Positions 45,194 through 54,109 of a stretch of 64,000 bases of DNA are shown in pieces. The translations under genes and the position numbers were made by a program. Under the pieces are notes generated by a model that was given only the letters and a program-made list of their open reading frames with translations, was not told where the DNA came from and did not search any database. The stretch lies in the NCBI RefSeq assembly GCF_900114835.1, contig NZ_FOUJ01000001.1, positions 248,001-312,000 on the forward strand. Direction: 5' to 3'. The stretch's first letter is position 1; each line of letters opens with the position of its first letter. Origin of the DNA: Methanolobus profundi (GTDB lineage Archaea > Halobacteriota > Methanosarcinia > Methanosarcinales > Methanosarcinaceae).

Positions 45194-47056
45194 ATGGATA
45201 ATCCAATTGCAGAAGAACTTGCAAAGAACCAGAGGTCAATAAGTGTTGCAGAGTTCTTTGAGAAGAACAGGCAGATACTTGGTTTTGACTCTGCTCCCCG
45301 AAGTTTGATCACCACGGTCAAAGAGGCAGTGGATAACTCACTTGATGCATGTGAGGAGTCTGAGATACTACCCGATATATTCCTGCATATAGAACGGGCA
45401 GGAAAGGACAATGTAGTGATCATAGTAGAAGACAATGGTCCGGGAATTATAAAAGAGCAGATCCCTAAGGTATTTGCCAAGCTCTTGTATGGTTCAAGGT
45501 TCCATGCTCTTAAACAGAGTCGTGGGCAGCAGGGTATAGGTATATCGGCATCTGTGTTGTACTCACAGTTGACATCAGGTCATCATACCAAGATCATTTC
45601 CAAGATCGGTCATGGCAAACCTGCTCACTATTATGAGCTTATGATCAATACAAGTACCAATGACCCTGAGATCCTGAAAGATAAGATCGTGGATTGGGAC
45701 AGGCCACATGGTACACGTATAGAGATGGAGATGGAGGCTTCATATGTAAAAGGAAGGAGGCAATCCATCTATGAGTATCTCAAAGCAACTGCAATTGTAA
45801 ATCCACATGCAAGACTGACCCTTGTTGAGCCTGATGGGAACGAGATTACATTTGAAAGGGCAACGGATAAACTTCCGGTTCCTGCTAAAGAGATCCTTCC
45901 ACATCCTCATGGTATCGAACTGGGTACTCTCATGAAGATGCTGAGGTATACAGAAAGGCAAAAATTGTCTCCCTTCTTACGTTATTCTTTTTCCAAGATC
46001 GGGCACCTTGCATCCGAGGAAATATGTAAAGCATCAGGTCTTGATCCTGATCTTGATCCTCATGAGCTGACAAGGGACCAGTCAAAGAAACTCCTTGATT
46101 CTTTCTCAAAGGTCAAGATAATGGCTCCTCCGACAGATTGTCTGTCTCCAATAGGTGAGGATCTTATCTACAAAGGACTTGAGAAAGAGTTCAGTGTTGA
46201 TTTCATAGCGACAACCACACGGAGTGCATCAGTATTCTCAGGCAATCCTTTCATTGTTGAGGTTGGCATTGCATATGGTGGCGAACTGCAAAAGGATGAT
46301 CGTGTGGACATAATGCGTTTTGCGAACAGGGTTCCTCTGCTTTATCAGCAGGGTGGATGTGTCATAACGCATGCTATCGAATCTATCAAATGGAAACAAT
46401 ACGGTCTGAACCAGCCTGGAGGTGGGTTGCCTTCAGGACCTGTAGTTATCCTTGTGCATGTAGCTTCCACTAATGTACCTTTTACTTCTGAGTCCAAGGA
46501 TGCTGTGGCTGAGATCCCTGAGATAAAGGATGAGATCGAACTTGCCATTAAAGAAGTTTCCAGAAAAATGAATCGATACCTCAATAAGCGTGATAATCTC
46601 AAGAAAAGACGTGAAAAAGAGGTTATAATTACCAAGGTGCTTCCAAAACTGGCCGCAAAGCTTGCTGAGACCCTTGAACGTGATGTTCCTGACATAGAGC
46701 CCGTTGTTGCAAAGGTAATGGGTAATCTGCTTGTTCATCGTGTTGTGGAACCTAATGGGAACGGTGGTGTTAATATCTCTATCCGGGTCAACAATTTCTC
46801 CAGCAAGAAGCAGGACTTCAAAGTGCATGACATGGTGCCTTTTGAGGCAGAGAATGCAGTGCCTGAGCCTAAGATAATAAGCATGGGTAATGATTTTGAT
46901 TATATATGGGACCTGAGTGTTGCACCTGGTGCTTCCAAGGTCGTGAAATATTCCGTAGCAACTCTTGATGAGGCCGGTATCTCAAGACTACCTTCTCTTA
47001 TTGTTGAGGGTCTTGACGAGGAGGTTGTTACTGGTGCAAAAGCTATAAAGGGGTGA
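45194..47056 (+). CDS. top6B: DNA topoisomerase VI subunit B
   Basis: This 620-residue GHKL ATPase starts at [13 protein letters not shown], with GAGGATGAT upstream. The ATP site is complete: [12 protein letters not shown] (N box), EDNGPGI (G1) and [10 protein letters not shown] (G2), then a helix-two-turn-helix, transducer domain and Ig-like C-terminal domain. It dimerises on ATP and drives the double-strand passage performed with subunit A, relaxing supercoils and decatenating chromosomes. Confidence 0.97.
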   Translation: MDNPIAEELAKNQRSISVAEFFEKNRQILGFDSAPRSLITTVKEAVDNSLDACEESEILPDIFLHIERAGKDNVVIIVEDNGPGIIKEQIPKVFAKLLYGSRFHALKQSRGQQGIGISASVLYSQLTSGHHTKIISKIGHGKPAHYYELMINTSTNDPEILKDKIVDWDRPHGTRIEMEMEASYVKGRRQSIYEYLKATAIVNPHARLTLVEPDGNEITFERATDKLPVPAKEILPHPHGIELGTLMKMLRYTERQKLSPFLRYSFSKIGHLASEEICKASGLDPDLDPHELTRDQSKKLLDSFSKVKIMAPPTDCLSPIGEDLIYKGLEKEFSVDFIATTTRSASVFSGNPFIVEVGIAYGGELQKDDRVDIMRFANRVPLLYQQGGCVITHAIESIKWKQYGLNQPGGGLPSGPVVILVHVASTNVPFTSESKDAVAEIPEIKDEIELAIKEVSRKMNRYLNKRDNLKKRREKEVIITKVLPKLAAKLAETLERDVPDIEPVVAKVMGNLLVHRVVEPNGNGGVNISIRVNNFSSKKQDFKVHDMVPFEAENAVPEPKIISMGNDFDYIWDLSVAPGASKVVKYSVATLDEAGISRLPSLIVEGLDEEVVTGAKAIKG

Positions 47057-47060
47057 TCGA

Positions 47061-48170
47061 ATGACAGATGACAGATCAGATCAGAAAAAGGAACATGATG
47101 AGATTACAAATAATCGTTTGATGGGCCTTGCCGGAGAACTGTACGATCAGTTCGTTGATGAGATAGTTCCTAATGTCACCCTTCCAAGCCGTACAAAGGC
47201 TAATATCGAGTACAGTGAGGATAGTGATGTATGGGTATATGGTGACAGGGAGACTGAGAGGAGTGCAAAGACAGTAAAAGGTGCTTTCCAGTTGTTGAAG
47301 ACATCCCATGTCATTGATTTCCTGATAAAGAACCATTTGGGGCAGAACAGAGGATCCACTTTAAGAGAGCTGTATTATATCTCTGAGAATTGGGATATAG
47401 CAAAATTTAAGGAACAACCTGAAAGTGATCGCTTGATCGAGGACCTTGAGATCATATCCGGTCTTCAGAGGGAATACTTCCACATGCGTCCTGAGGAGGA
47501 TGGTGCTACTATGTTCGGTCCTATACGTCTGCGTGAAGAAACAAAGCGTGGGGATCGTATAATTCACTGTCAGGAGGATATCGGTGAAAGTGGTTACCAG
47601 ATCCCGTTCAATGTTGAGAACATTGAGTTCCTGGATACGGATGCAAAATTCATTATTGCTATCGAGACTGGTGGTATGTATGCCAGGCTTATTGAGAATG
47701 GGTTTGATGAACGTAATGACGCGATCCTGGTTCACCTCAAGGGTCAGCCTGCACGTTCCACTCGTCGTATAATCAAAAGGATGAATGAGGAGATGAACCT
47801 GCCTGTAGTTGTCTTTACTGACGGTGACCCGTGGTCCTATCGTATCTTTGCTTCAGTTGCATATGGTGCTATAAAAAGTGCCCACCTTTCCGAACATATG
47901 GCAACTCCTGGGGCACAGTTCATCGGTGTGCAGCCATCGGACATCGTGGAGTATGAGCTTTCAACTGATAAGTTGACCGACAAGGACGTGGCTGCTCTGA
48001 GGAGTGAGCTCACAGATCCTCGGTTCGGGAATGATTACTGGAAAGAGCAAATTAGTCTCCAGCTTGATATCAACAAAAAAGCTGAACAGCAGGCCTTTGC
48101 AGGAAAAGGTCTTGATTTCGTGACAGATAGGTACCTTCCGGAACGTCTGACCGAACTCGGGATACTTTGA
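47061..48170 (+). CDS. top6A: DNA topoisomerase VI subunit A (Spo11-like)
   Basis: This 369-residue protein has the winged helix with the catalytic tyrosine ([13 protein letters not shown]) and the Toprim metal site ([24 protein letters not shown]). It cuts both DNA strands in the A2B2 enzyme. GGTGAT precedes the ATG, 4 bases after the top6B stop, so the subunits are co-translated. A hairpin terminator begins in its stop codon. Confidence 0.97.
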   Translation: MTDDRSDQKKEHDEITNNRLMGLAGELYDQFVDEIVPNVTLPSRTKANIEYSEDSDVWVYGDRETERSAKTVKGAFQLLKTSHVIDFLIKNHLGQNRGSTLRELYYISENWDIAKFKEQPESDRLIEDLEIISGLQREYFHMRPEEDGATMFGPIRLREETKRGDRIIHCQEDIGESGYQIPFNVENIEFLDTDAKFIIAIETGGMYARLIENGFDERNDAILVHLKGQPARSTRRIIKRMNEEMNLPVVVFTDGDPWSYRIFASVAYGAIKSAHLSEHMATPGAQFIGVQPSDIVEYELSTDKLTDKDVAALRSELTDPRFGNDYWKEQISLQLDINKKAEQQAFAGKGLDFVTDRYLPERLTELGIL

Positions 48171-48206
48171 TCCGAAACATTTTCGGATCGCTTCTTTTCT
48201 TTTTTT
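48169..48206 (+). terminator. Terminator of top6BA
   Basis: GATCCGAAA (48169-48177) pairs perfectly with TTTCGGATC (48181-48189) around CAT, followed by a long T-rich run from 48191. The run reaches the end of the convergent TPR gene. Confidence 0.75.
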
Positions 48207-48915
48207 ATTTATTGTCCTTGTTACGGGGTCTAAAATTCCTGCATATGGCTTTGGGTGCAACCATCATACCTTTAGTATCCTTGTAATGGCACCTATCATC
48301 GGTGCAGAATTTGCATGAGCTGCATGAATATAGCTTATTGCTTAGATTCTCCTGGATTATCTTTTCTTTGACCAGGTCCTCTCCAAAACCTTTGTAGTAC
48401 TTGATATCTTTCTGACTGCATTTCATTGCATGTGCAAGAAGTGTTGTAACTGCAGGTGGTTCCCATCTGTCGTATATCTGGTTCACTGCAAGATCTTTGG
48501 AAGGCACATTTGCAGGTTTTGAAGTTCTTTTGTCTGCTTTCCCTTCAACTATAAGGGTCAGGTCTTCAACATGCTTTTTTATTTTCTCATTATCTGGCTG
48601 TTGTTTCAGGGCCCTGTTCATAAAGGTCAGAGCTGCTTCATTCATCCCTATCTCTTTAAGGGCAAGGCTCTTGTTGTAGAGTGCAGGCAGTGACCTTGTC
48701 ATATTGTACTGTTTTAGTATTCTGTCGTAATAGTCGATCGCATCCCTTGGTTTGCCTTCCTTGTGAAGTACCATGCCTTTGTTGTTCAGAGCTGCAGGGT
48801 CATTCGGGTCAAGTTCGAGTGCCATGTCAAAATAATGTAATTTCTTTTTCGGGTCTTTTTCGCTGATCCCTTTCTCGACCCAGTTTCTCACGATATCTGA
48901 ATTCTTCGTTCTCAT
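48205..48915 (-). CDS. TPR protein with C-terminal Cys cluster
   Basis: This 236-residue protein has an N-terminal run of about three to four TPR units (LHYFDMALELDPNDPAALNN, then YDRILKQ and FMNRALKQQP). A basic linker and a helical segment follow, and near the end a cysteine cluster: CSSCKFC, DDRC and a later Cys (AICRNF). The cluster resembles a zinc or iron-sulfur site. It may be a scaffold that binds nucleic acid or a redox partner. The function is unknown. Confidence 0.75.
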   Translation of the reverse strand: MRTKNSDIVRNWVEKGISEKDPKKKLHYFDMALELDPNDPAALNNKGMVLHKEGKPRDAIDYYDRILKQYNMTRSLPALYNKSLALKEIGMNEAALTFMNRALKQQPDNEKIKKHVEDLTLIVEGKADKRTSKPANVPSKDLAVNQIYDRWEPPAVTTLLAHAMKCSQKDIKYYKGFGEDLVKEKIIQENLSNKLYSCSSCKFCTDDRCHYKDTKGMMVAPKAICRNFRPRNKDNK

Positions 48916-48989
48916 TTGCTGGTCTATTCATAGAATAGGTATATTATCTTTCTTGCTGGTTCTGATGTTTGGAACTAGATTTAAAAAAG

Positions 48990-48998
48990 TTTATATAA
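48990..48998 (+). promoter_or_regulatory. TATA box of mscS-like gene
   Basis: TTTATATA lies 22-30 bases before ATG 49020, so a leaderless transcript is likely; this also decides against an in-frame start at 49002. Confidence 0.5.
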
Positions 48999-49019
48999 GA
49001 ATTGTTCGAACCAGAGTGC

Positions 49020-50108
49020 ATGTTTCTGAATAACACGATTCCTCTCTATATTGAGCAATTAGTGGGCTCTCAGTCGGGGGCTCTTGGGTCGGATGTTGTA
49101 GCTGCTGCAGTGGTGCTGGTTGCTGCTGTAGTGCTTGCTTTCATTGCAGACCTTATATTTGAGAAGATATTCTTGCATTATGCTGCAAAGACCAAATATG
49201 ATTGTGATGATCTCATTGTAGATGCACTTAAAAAGCCAATATTCTATACTGTATCGTTCTTAGGTGCATTCATTGCCGCTGAGATCGTGTTCCCTGGGAA
49301 TGCAGCCATTGAGATAATTATGGGTCTGCTCCTCAGTGTTCTTGGTATTATCTGGATACTGGCACTTCTAAAGATAGACAAGATCCTGTTCAAGCATATA
49401 CTCTCACATGTTGTCAGAAAGACCGATACAAGAATGGATGATGAACTGCTTCCATTGTTCAAGAATGTAGTAGATGTCCTTATCGTCTTCTTTGGTATCC
49501 TTGCAATTCTCAAGGGTGTGTGGGATGCAGATATTTTACCTCTCTTTGCATCTGCCGGAATTGTAGGTCTGGCTGTTGCATTCGCAGCACAGGATACGAT
49601 ATCACAGTTCTTCGGCGGTATCTCTATTTATTTCGATCAGCCTTTCAAACCTGGTGACAGGATAGAGATCGATGATGGCGAGATCGGTATCGTTCAGGAA
49701 GTAGGTATTCGCAGTACTCGTATCAAGAACCTCTATAACAACATGATCGTTATCCCAAACAGTATAATTGCCAATAGTAAGGTGACCAATTATACTTCGC
49801 CCGAAGAGTCAATGATGGTAAAGGTGACAATAGGTGTTGCCTATGGTTCTGATGTTGAGAAGGTCCGTGGTATTCTGACGGATATTGCGAAGAGCACAAA
49901 CTTTGTTCTGGATGATCCGGCTCCCTATGTAAGGTTCGATAATCATGGGGATTTCAGTCTTGATTTTGCCATGATCATGTGGGTGACCCATCCGGGTGAG
50001 AAGTTCACTGTGATAAATGAAGTAAATACAAAGATCAATTCTATATTCGAAAAGGAAGGTATAGAGATCCCATTCCCTGTCCGGACAATTATCAGGCAGG
50101 ATCCCTAA
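49020..50108 (+). CDS. MscS-family mechanosensitive channel
   Basis: The protein is 362 residues from ATG 49020. It has four or five predicted transmembrane helices; the pore helix is Gly/Ala-rich (SAGIVGLAVAFAAQDTISQF) and is followed by the beta domain GGISIYFDQPFKPGDRIEI, the family core, and a C-terminal alpha/beta domain. These channels open under membrane tension to release solutes after osmotic downshock. Length is larger than E. coli MscS because of extra N-terminal helices. Confidence 0.94.
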   Translation: MFLNNTIPLYIEQLVGSQSGALGSDVVAAAVVLVAAVVLAFIADLIFEKIFLHYAAKTKYDCDDLIVDALKKPIFYTVSFLGAFIAAEIVFPGNAAIEIIMGLLLSVLGIIWILALLKIDKILFKHILSHVVRKTDTRMDDELLPLFKNVVDVLIVFFGILAILKGVWDADILPLFASAGIVGLAVAFAAQDTISQFFGGISIYFDQPFKPGDRIEIDDGEIGIVQEVGIRSTRIKNLYNNMIVIPNSIIANSKVTNYTSPEESMMVKVTIGVAYGSDVEKVRGILTDIAKSTNFVLDDPAPYVRFDNHGDFSLDFAMIMWVTHPGEKFTVINEVNTKINSIFEKEGIEIPFPVRTIIRQDP

Positions 50109-50111
50109 TGT

Positions 50112-50145
50112 AAGCAGGAATATTTCCTGCTTTCAACTATTTTTG
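50112..50145. terminator. Hairpin between mscS-like and cutA genes
   Basis: AAGCAGGAA (50112-50120) pairs perfectly with TTCCTGCTT (50124-50132) around TAT, with TTTTT at 50140-50144. It may serve both convergent genes. Confidence 0.65.
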
Positions 50146-50153
50146 TATTATCT

Positions 50154-50471
50154 TTATTTATCTGTAGATCCTCTGATCCATTCAAGGTATTGTTTTTCTC
50201 CTTCTATCTTCCATGAGATTATGGCCGGAAGCTCGTAACTATGCATTTCTTTTATACATTGTGTGACAGGTTCTACATTGCTGCTTTTTGTTTTTATTGA
50301 AAGCGCTATTTCTATCTCTTCTTCGATATTTCCTTCCCATGCGTATATTGAATCGATCGGGTGCATGTTGACACAGGCTGCTAGCTTTTGTTCTACGAGT
50401 CTGAAAGCAATTCTTTTTGCTTCATCTTTGTTTCCTGTTGTTGTGTGTACTATGGAGAACATCATTATCAC
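50154..50471 (-). CDS. cutA: CutA-family protein
   Basis: This protein of about 102-105 residues (three possible starts, MIMM) shows the trimeric CutA1 fold: VHTTTGNKDEAKRIA, LAACVNMHPIDSIYAWEGNIEEE and ELPAIISW, with a C-terminal YLEWI helix. CutA was linked to divalent-metal tolerance; in archaea the role is uncertain. Convergent with the channel gene. Confidence 0.95.
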   Translation of the reverse strand: MIMMFSIVHTTTGNKDEAKRIAFRLVEQKLAACVNMHPIDSIYAWEGNIEEEIEIALSIKTKSSNVEPVTQCIKEMHSYELPAIISWKIEGEKQYLEWIRGSTDK

Positions 50472-50520
50472 ATCAAAGTTCTAAAAATAATTATATATTT
50501 TAAACCTCTTATTTTTATTC

Positions 50521-51048
50521 ATGACTCGTGATGATCCTGCGGACCCTGTCATTTTCAAAGAGGTCCAGAGATTTACTCAATTCTGGGTATGGCTGGCAGT
50601 TCTTCTGCCAGCTGCAATGGCATGGTATGGTGCCATAGAACAGTTGGTATATGGGCGTCCCTATGGCACAAACCCTGTGTCTGATCAGGGTATGGTATCT
50701 ATACTTGTTGCGTTTGGTTTTCTGCTTCCATTGTTCATACTTTCCATTCGCCTGGTAATAGTTGTCAGAAATAGTGGTATTTACGTGAAGTTCTTCCCTG
50801 TGCATCTTTCTTTCAAGCATTATCCATTTGAAAGTATAAGTGCCTATGATGCCGTGACCTACAGGCCTCTTCGTGATTATGGGGGATGGGGCATAAGGTA
50901 TGGTTCTCAGGGCAAGGCTTACAACATAAAAGGTAACAGGGGTCTGATGCTCAAGTTAACCAATGGTAAGCATCTTCTTTTGGGCTCACAGGAGTCTGAT
51001 GTTCTAAAGATGTCAGTAGATCAGGGTCGCAGCAGGACGTCCAATTAA
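50521..51048 (+). CDS. DUF6141-like membrane protein
   Basis: This 175-residue protein has a cytosolic N terminus (VIFKEVQRF), two transmembrane helices (about 24-45 and 60-85) and a C-terminal PH-like beta domain with YGGWGIRYGSQGKAYNIKGN and LLLGSQ. This layout fits a small membrane family of unknown function that I associate with DUF6141 from memory. The convergent hairpin and A/T gap upstream give it its own promoter. Confidence 0.7.
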   Translation: MTRDDPADPVIFKEVQRFTQFWVWLAVLLPAAMAWYGAIEQLVYGRPYGTNPVSDQGMVSILVAFGFLLPLFILSIRLVIVVRNSGIYVKFFPVHLSFKHYPFESISAYDAVTYRPLRDYGGWGIRYGSQGKAYNIKGNRGLMLKLTNGKHLLLGSQESDVLKMSVDQGRSRTSN

Positions 51049-51120
51049 GTTTCATCCTGTGAAGTTTCTTTTTTCTTTAAATTCTTTCCTTTTATATCTT
51101 CATATTTTTTATGATATTTT

Positions 51121-51160
51121 CATACACTATGCTATTTGCTGATTATGTCATACTAGTATG
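51121..51160 (+). promoter_or_regulatory. CATACTAGTATG palindrome upstream of a hypothetical gene
   Basis: A perfect 12-base palindrome CATACTAGTATG stands at 51149-51160, with CATACACTATG at 51121-51131. The same 12 bases form the centre of the palindrome before the TspO gene. Confidence 0.5.
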
Positions 51161-51307
51161 CTCATATGTTTAGGATATTTCATAATTTTAGTAATCATTT
51201 TGTGTATTTGTATTAATCATTATATTGATGCTGATTTCTTAGTTTGTTTGTTGTTTATAGTTTCAAATTTGAAACTCTTAACTTTATTTTCTATGATATT
51301 GGGAAGA

Positions 51308-51655
51308 ATGGACACTTTATTTATGCTATATTGCCAATTTCTGACTATGGACAATGAGCTTACAGAACTTGGGGATAATGAACTTGAACATTTCATACCA
51401 TCTATCACAACAAATGATCTTATGGATATCTTTCAAGCCTATGATATTAGCTTTATCCGGTATTTTGGTTCTGATCTCTTCTATGTGGAAATGGTGGATG
51501 GTGAGCCACTTGTACCTCTGAATCCTAAAGGATCGTATCCTCAGGGTATAGAAAGACTGTTCGACCTGATGGCACGGGAACGGTTAAGCATGTTATCATA
51601 CAAGGATGAAAAGTTCCTTTGTTCATACTTCCCTGTAGACAGCAATGACCTGTAA
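51308..51655 (+). CDS. Hypothetical protein
   Basis: The 115-residue product from ATG 51308 is not recognised. The C-terminal 90 residues look like a folded soluble domain (HFIPSITTNDLMDIFQAY, VEMVDGEPLVPLNPKG, then a helix with LMARERLSML). An earlier in-frame ATG at 51158 would add a hydrophobic segment, but it overlaps the palindrome and is doubtful. ATG 51347 is another possible start. It may belong to a set controlled through the upstream palindrome. Confidence 0.5.
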   Translation: MDTLFMLYCQFLTMDNELTELGDNELEHFIPSITTNDLMDIFQAYDISFIRYFGSDLFYVEMVDGEPLVPLNPKGSYPQGIERLFDLMARERLSMLSYKDEKFLCSYFPVDSNDL

Positions 51656-51783
51656 GTGTATTATAAAGTATCAATGATGAGCATCAGTGTGCGATCACCA
51701 GCATGTGAATTGAGTAATCGCTATACTGTGCCATATTATCTATTTTCATGAAATAGTTTTTTATATCTTTGGATTCTATTAAA

Positions 51784-52203
51784 ATGCAGTGTGGTATGAA
51801 TCTATTATATGATCTAAGGGACTGGTTCTATGAGTGTGACCGCCTTCTATTTCTGGCAGAGGTGCACTATCATAGGGAGAATGTTCTTCCTTCGGGGCAT
51901 AAATTCTCTCATGAACTTACAAGTTCCTGTTTGGAAAGGATGTTCAAAGACATCAAAAAAATGGCAAATGAAAGCAATTGCTGTGTTAATTTCGACACCT
52001 GTGCATGTCACGATGAAGTATCGTTCCTTAAGGAAGTACTTGATAACATATCAACTGGTGAATGGGGCAATATGGATGTTCAAAGCATTCTGAAAGCACA
52101 GTCGATCGTTCAAGAACTTGCCAATGCAGTTAATGCAGATATTCTGGAAAATAGTGAGCTACGGGGTTATCCAAGGATCTATAATGCATGTAGGATCCGG
52201 TAA
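51784..52203 (+). CDS. Hypothetical helical protein with Cys/His motifs
   Basis: The start at 51784 (MQCGMNLLYDL) lies about 23 bases after a TTTTTATATC box, suggesting a leaderless message; the product is 139 residues. It is mostly helical, with clustered cysteines and histidines in the middle (SNCCVNFDTCACHDE) that could bind metal. I recognise no family. It ends 3 bases before the end of the convergent fusion gene. Confidence 0.5.
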   Translation: MQCGMNLLYDLRDWFYECDRLLFLAEVHYHRENVLPSGHKFSHELTSSCLERMFKDIKKMANESNCCVNFDTCACHDEVSFLKEVLDNISTGEWGNMDVQSILKAQSIVQELANAVNADILENSELRGYPRIYNACRIR

Positions 52204-52206
52204 CTT

Positions 52207-53394
52207 TTAATTCTGTTCTCTTATCAATGTGGATGAGGTACCATCATCCATGTATGTTTCCAGTGGAACTATCTCGCAGATATCCGGTATATCGATATTT
52301 TCGGATACCTCTGAACCTTTTCGCTGGAATACCATGAAGCGAATGCCATATTCTCGGAAATGTTCAATAAGCTCATCAGTATTCTCGTCTTTCCTGTAGT
52401 ATTTTATATTGAACAATCTGTTGAGTGTATCCATACCTATGATGAAAACAGAACCCGGAAACAATATAGCCTTGTCAGCGAACAATGGTGCATTTGTAAG
52501 GTATATGTTTCCCATATATCTACCATCATAATTTTCCATGATCGAGCTGACCCTGCTGTCAAGGGATATATGGTCTATAGGTGGTTTGTCAACATTGGCC
52601 AGTGATATCTCAAGGTCTACCGGTCCATTGATCCTCTCAGAGGCTATTCTGATCATTTCAAAATGATTCTTATGGAATGGGTTAAATGAGCCTGATAGCA
52701 CCACACGTGTTCTATTATTGCTTATTCCCATATCGACCTTTAAAGGCTCTATCCGTTGCCCGGAATTGATGTTCTTGAGCGTCCTTAACAACAGTTCTGC
52801 CACAGCTTCATGTGCCTTTATCTCACTTTCAACAGAATTCTCCATGGTCATGTTGCTCAAAGCTCGCTGACCATCTATCCTTCCATAGTGGCATATCATG
52901 TATATCTTTTCAATAATATGCTCTGCTACGGCTTTTTCCTGTTCTTCCCTGCTCGTGATATCCTTTAGCAGAACGCTTGAAACACCTGTCCTGTCGTATG
53001 ACTGGTAGGCAAAATGTATCTCATGTTCCCTGCCTTCACGTTCATTCGTTGTCCTGGCAAGCTTGCAGGTAACACCAATACCAATAAGTTCTCTATCTTT
53101 CTGATCCTCTGCATTTGGATCAAGGTAAAGTGCACGCATGTAGGCTGCCATTGCCATCTCCTTTGCCGTGTCCATGGAAGCGTATCTTTGTGGTTCTTTT
53201 CCTATCAGGTCAATGAGGGCTTCTCTGCTGTATGGGATGATAGCCTCCAGTATAGTATCTGATCCTCTGCCATGTCTCAGTAGCTCTCCAATAGCTTCGG
53301 TCCCTCCGCCGGTTATGGTAAGTACTATTCTGTATGGTGAATCATGTATGGCGAATATCATGTCCTGAATTTCTTTATTCGTTCTGCTATTCAT
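52207..53394 (-). CDS. Fusion of CinA-like and NadD-type nucleotidyltransferase domains
   Basis: The start at 53394 (MNSRTNKEIQDMIF) is preferred; the product is about 395 residues. Residues 1-165 resemble the CinA C-terminal (PncC, NMN deamidase) fold: LTITGGGTEAIGELLRHG, AIIPYSREAL, then GIGVTCKLAR. After a helical middle, residues from about 235 form a nucleotidyltransferase with GSFNPFHKNH, the ATP site of NadD/CoaD enzymes, and a C-terminal STLIR motif. Deamidation plus adenylylation would be two steps of NAD salvage, but some CinA catalytic positions are altered, so activity is uncertain. Confidence 0.72.
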   Translation of the reverse strand: MNSRTNKEIQDMIFAIHDSPYRIVLTITGGGTEAIGELLRHGRGSDTILEAIIPYSREALIDLIGKEPQRYASMDTAKEMAMAAYMRALYLDPNAEDQKDRELIGIGVTCKLARTTNEREGREHEIHFAYQSYDRTGVSSVLLKDITSREEQEKAVAEHIIEKIYMICHYGRIDGQRALSNMTMENSVESEIKAHEAVAELLLRTLKNINSGQRIEPLKVDMGISNNRTRVVLSGSFNPFHKNHFEMIRIASERINGPVDLEISLANVDKPPIDHISLDSRVSSIMENYDGRYMGNIYLTNAPLFADKAILFPGSVFIIGMDTLNRLFNIKYYRKDENTDELIEHFREYGIRFMVFQRKGSEVSENIDIPDICEIVPLETYMDDGTSSTLIREQN

Positions 53395-53693
53395 TTTCTC
53401 TGTCAACCCGACCACTTTATGCAACAAGCTCGTTTACTTTGTTTTGTGTAGATATAGTCTGTGTTCTCATTGTTCTTATGTGTTATATTTGATACTTTTC
53501 TTTATAATAACAAAAGTGTGGGGTTATCTGCGATATGCTTTTATAGAGTAAATAACTAAACAATATTATCATTCATTTATTATATTTATCTGATGTGGGC
53601 TGATAAATGCGAAGGTCATCGTTTCCCTTTGCAATTACCATTGGTTCAGACAAACATATGTGGAAAGGGAAATTTAATAATTTGAGGGAAAAA

Positions 53694-54068
53694 ATGTGTC
53701 ATATACTCGTAATTGAAGATAATCCTGTAAATATGGAACTTACTGTAGACCTTCTGGAATCCTATGGGTATCAGGTAACTCCGGCAGAGGATGGTTTCAT
53801 TGCTCTTGAAAAGATAAAGGATAACAAGTTCGATCTTATTCTGCTGGACATACAGTTACCTAAGATGGACGGACTTGAGGTACTTTCACGTTTGAAAGAG
53901 GATGAAAATACAAAAGAGGTTCCTGTTATTGCTTTAACTGCTCATTCAATGCGCGGTGACGATGAACGTTTCATAGCAGCAGGATGCATAGATTATATAT
54001 CCAAACCAATTGACATTCACAGTTTTAAAGAAAAGATAAACTACCATCTTGAAGCGTCAAAGCAGTAA
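53694..54068 (+). CDS. Stand-alone response-regulator receiver
   Basis: The start at 53694 (MCHILVIEDNPVN) follows GAGG and removes a non-homologous leader; the product is 124 residues. It is a complete CheY-like receiver: acidic pair ED at residues 8-9, phosphoacceptor D52 in LLDIQLPKMDG, Thr in ALTAHSM and Lys in ISKPID. It has no output domain, so it probably relays phosphate or acts by contact. It precedes the two hybrid kinases by about 40 bases and is likely co-expressed. Confidence 0.93.
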   Translation: MCHILVIEDNPVNMELTVDLLESYGYQVTPAEDGFIALEKIKDNKFDLILLDIQLPKMDGLEVLSRLKEDENTKEVPVIALTAHSMRGDDERFIAAGCIDYISKPIDIHSFKEKINYHLEASKQ

Positions 54069-54109
54069 GCAGTAAGTAGCTAAAACACACAGTGGGTTTT
54101 GGGTAGAAT

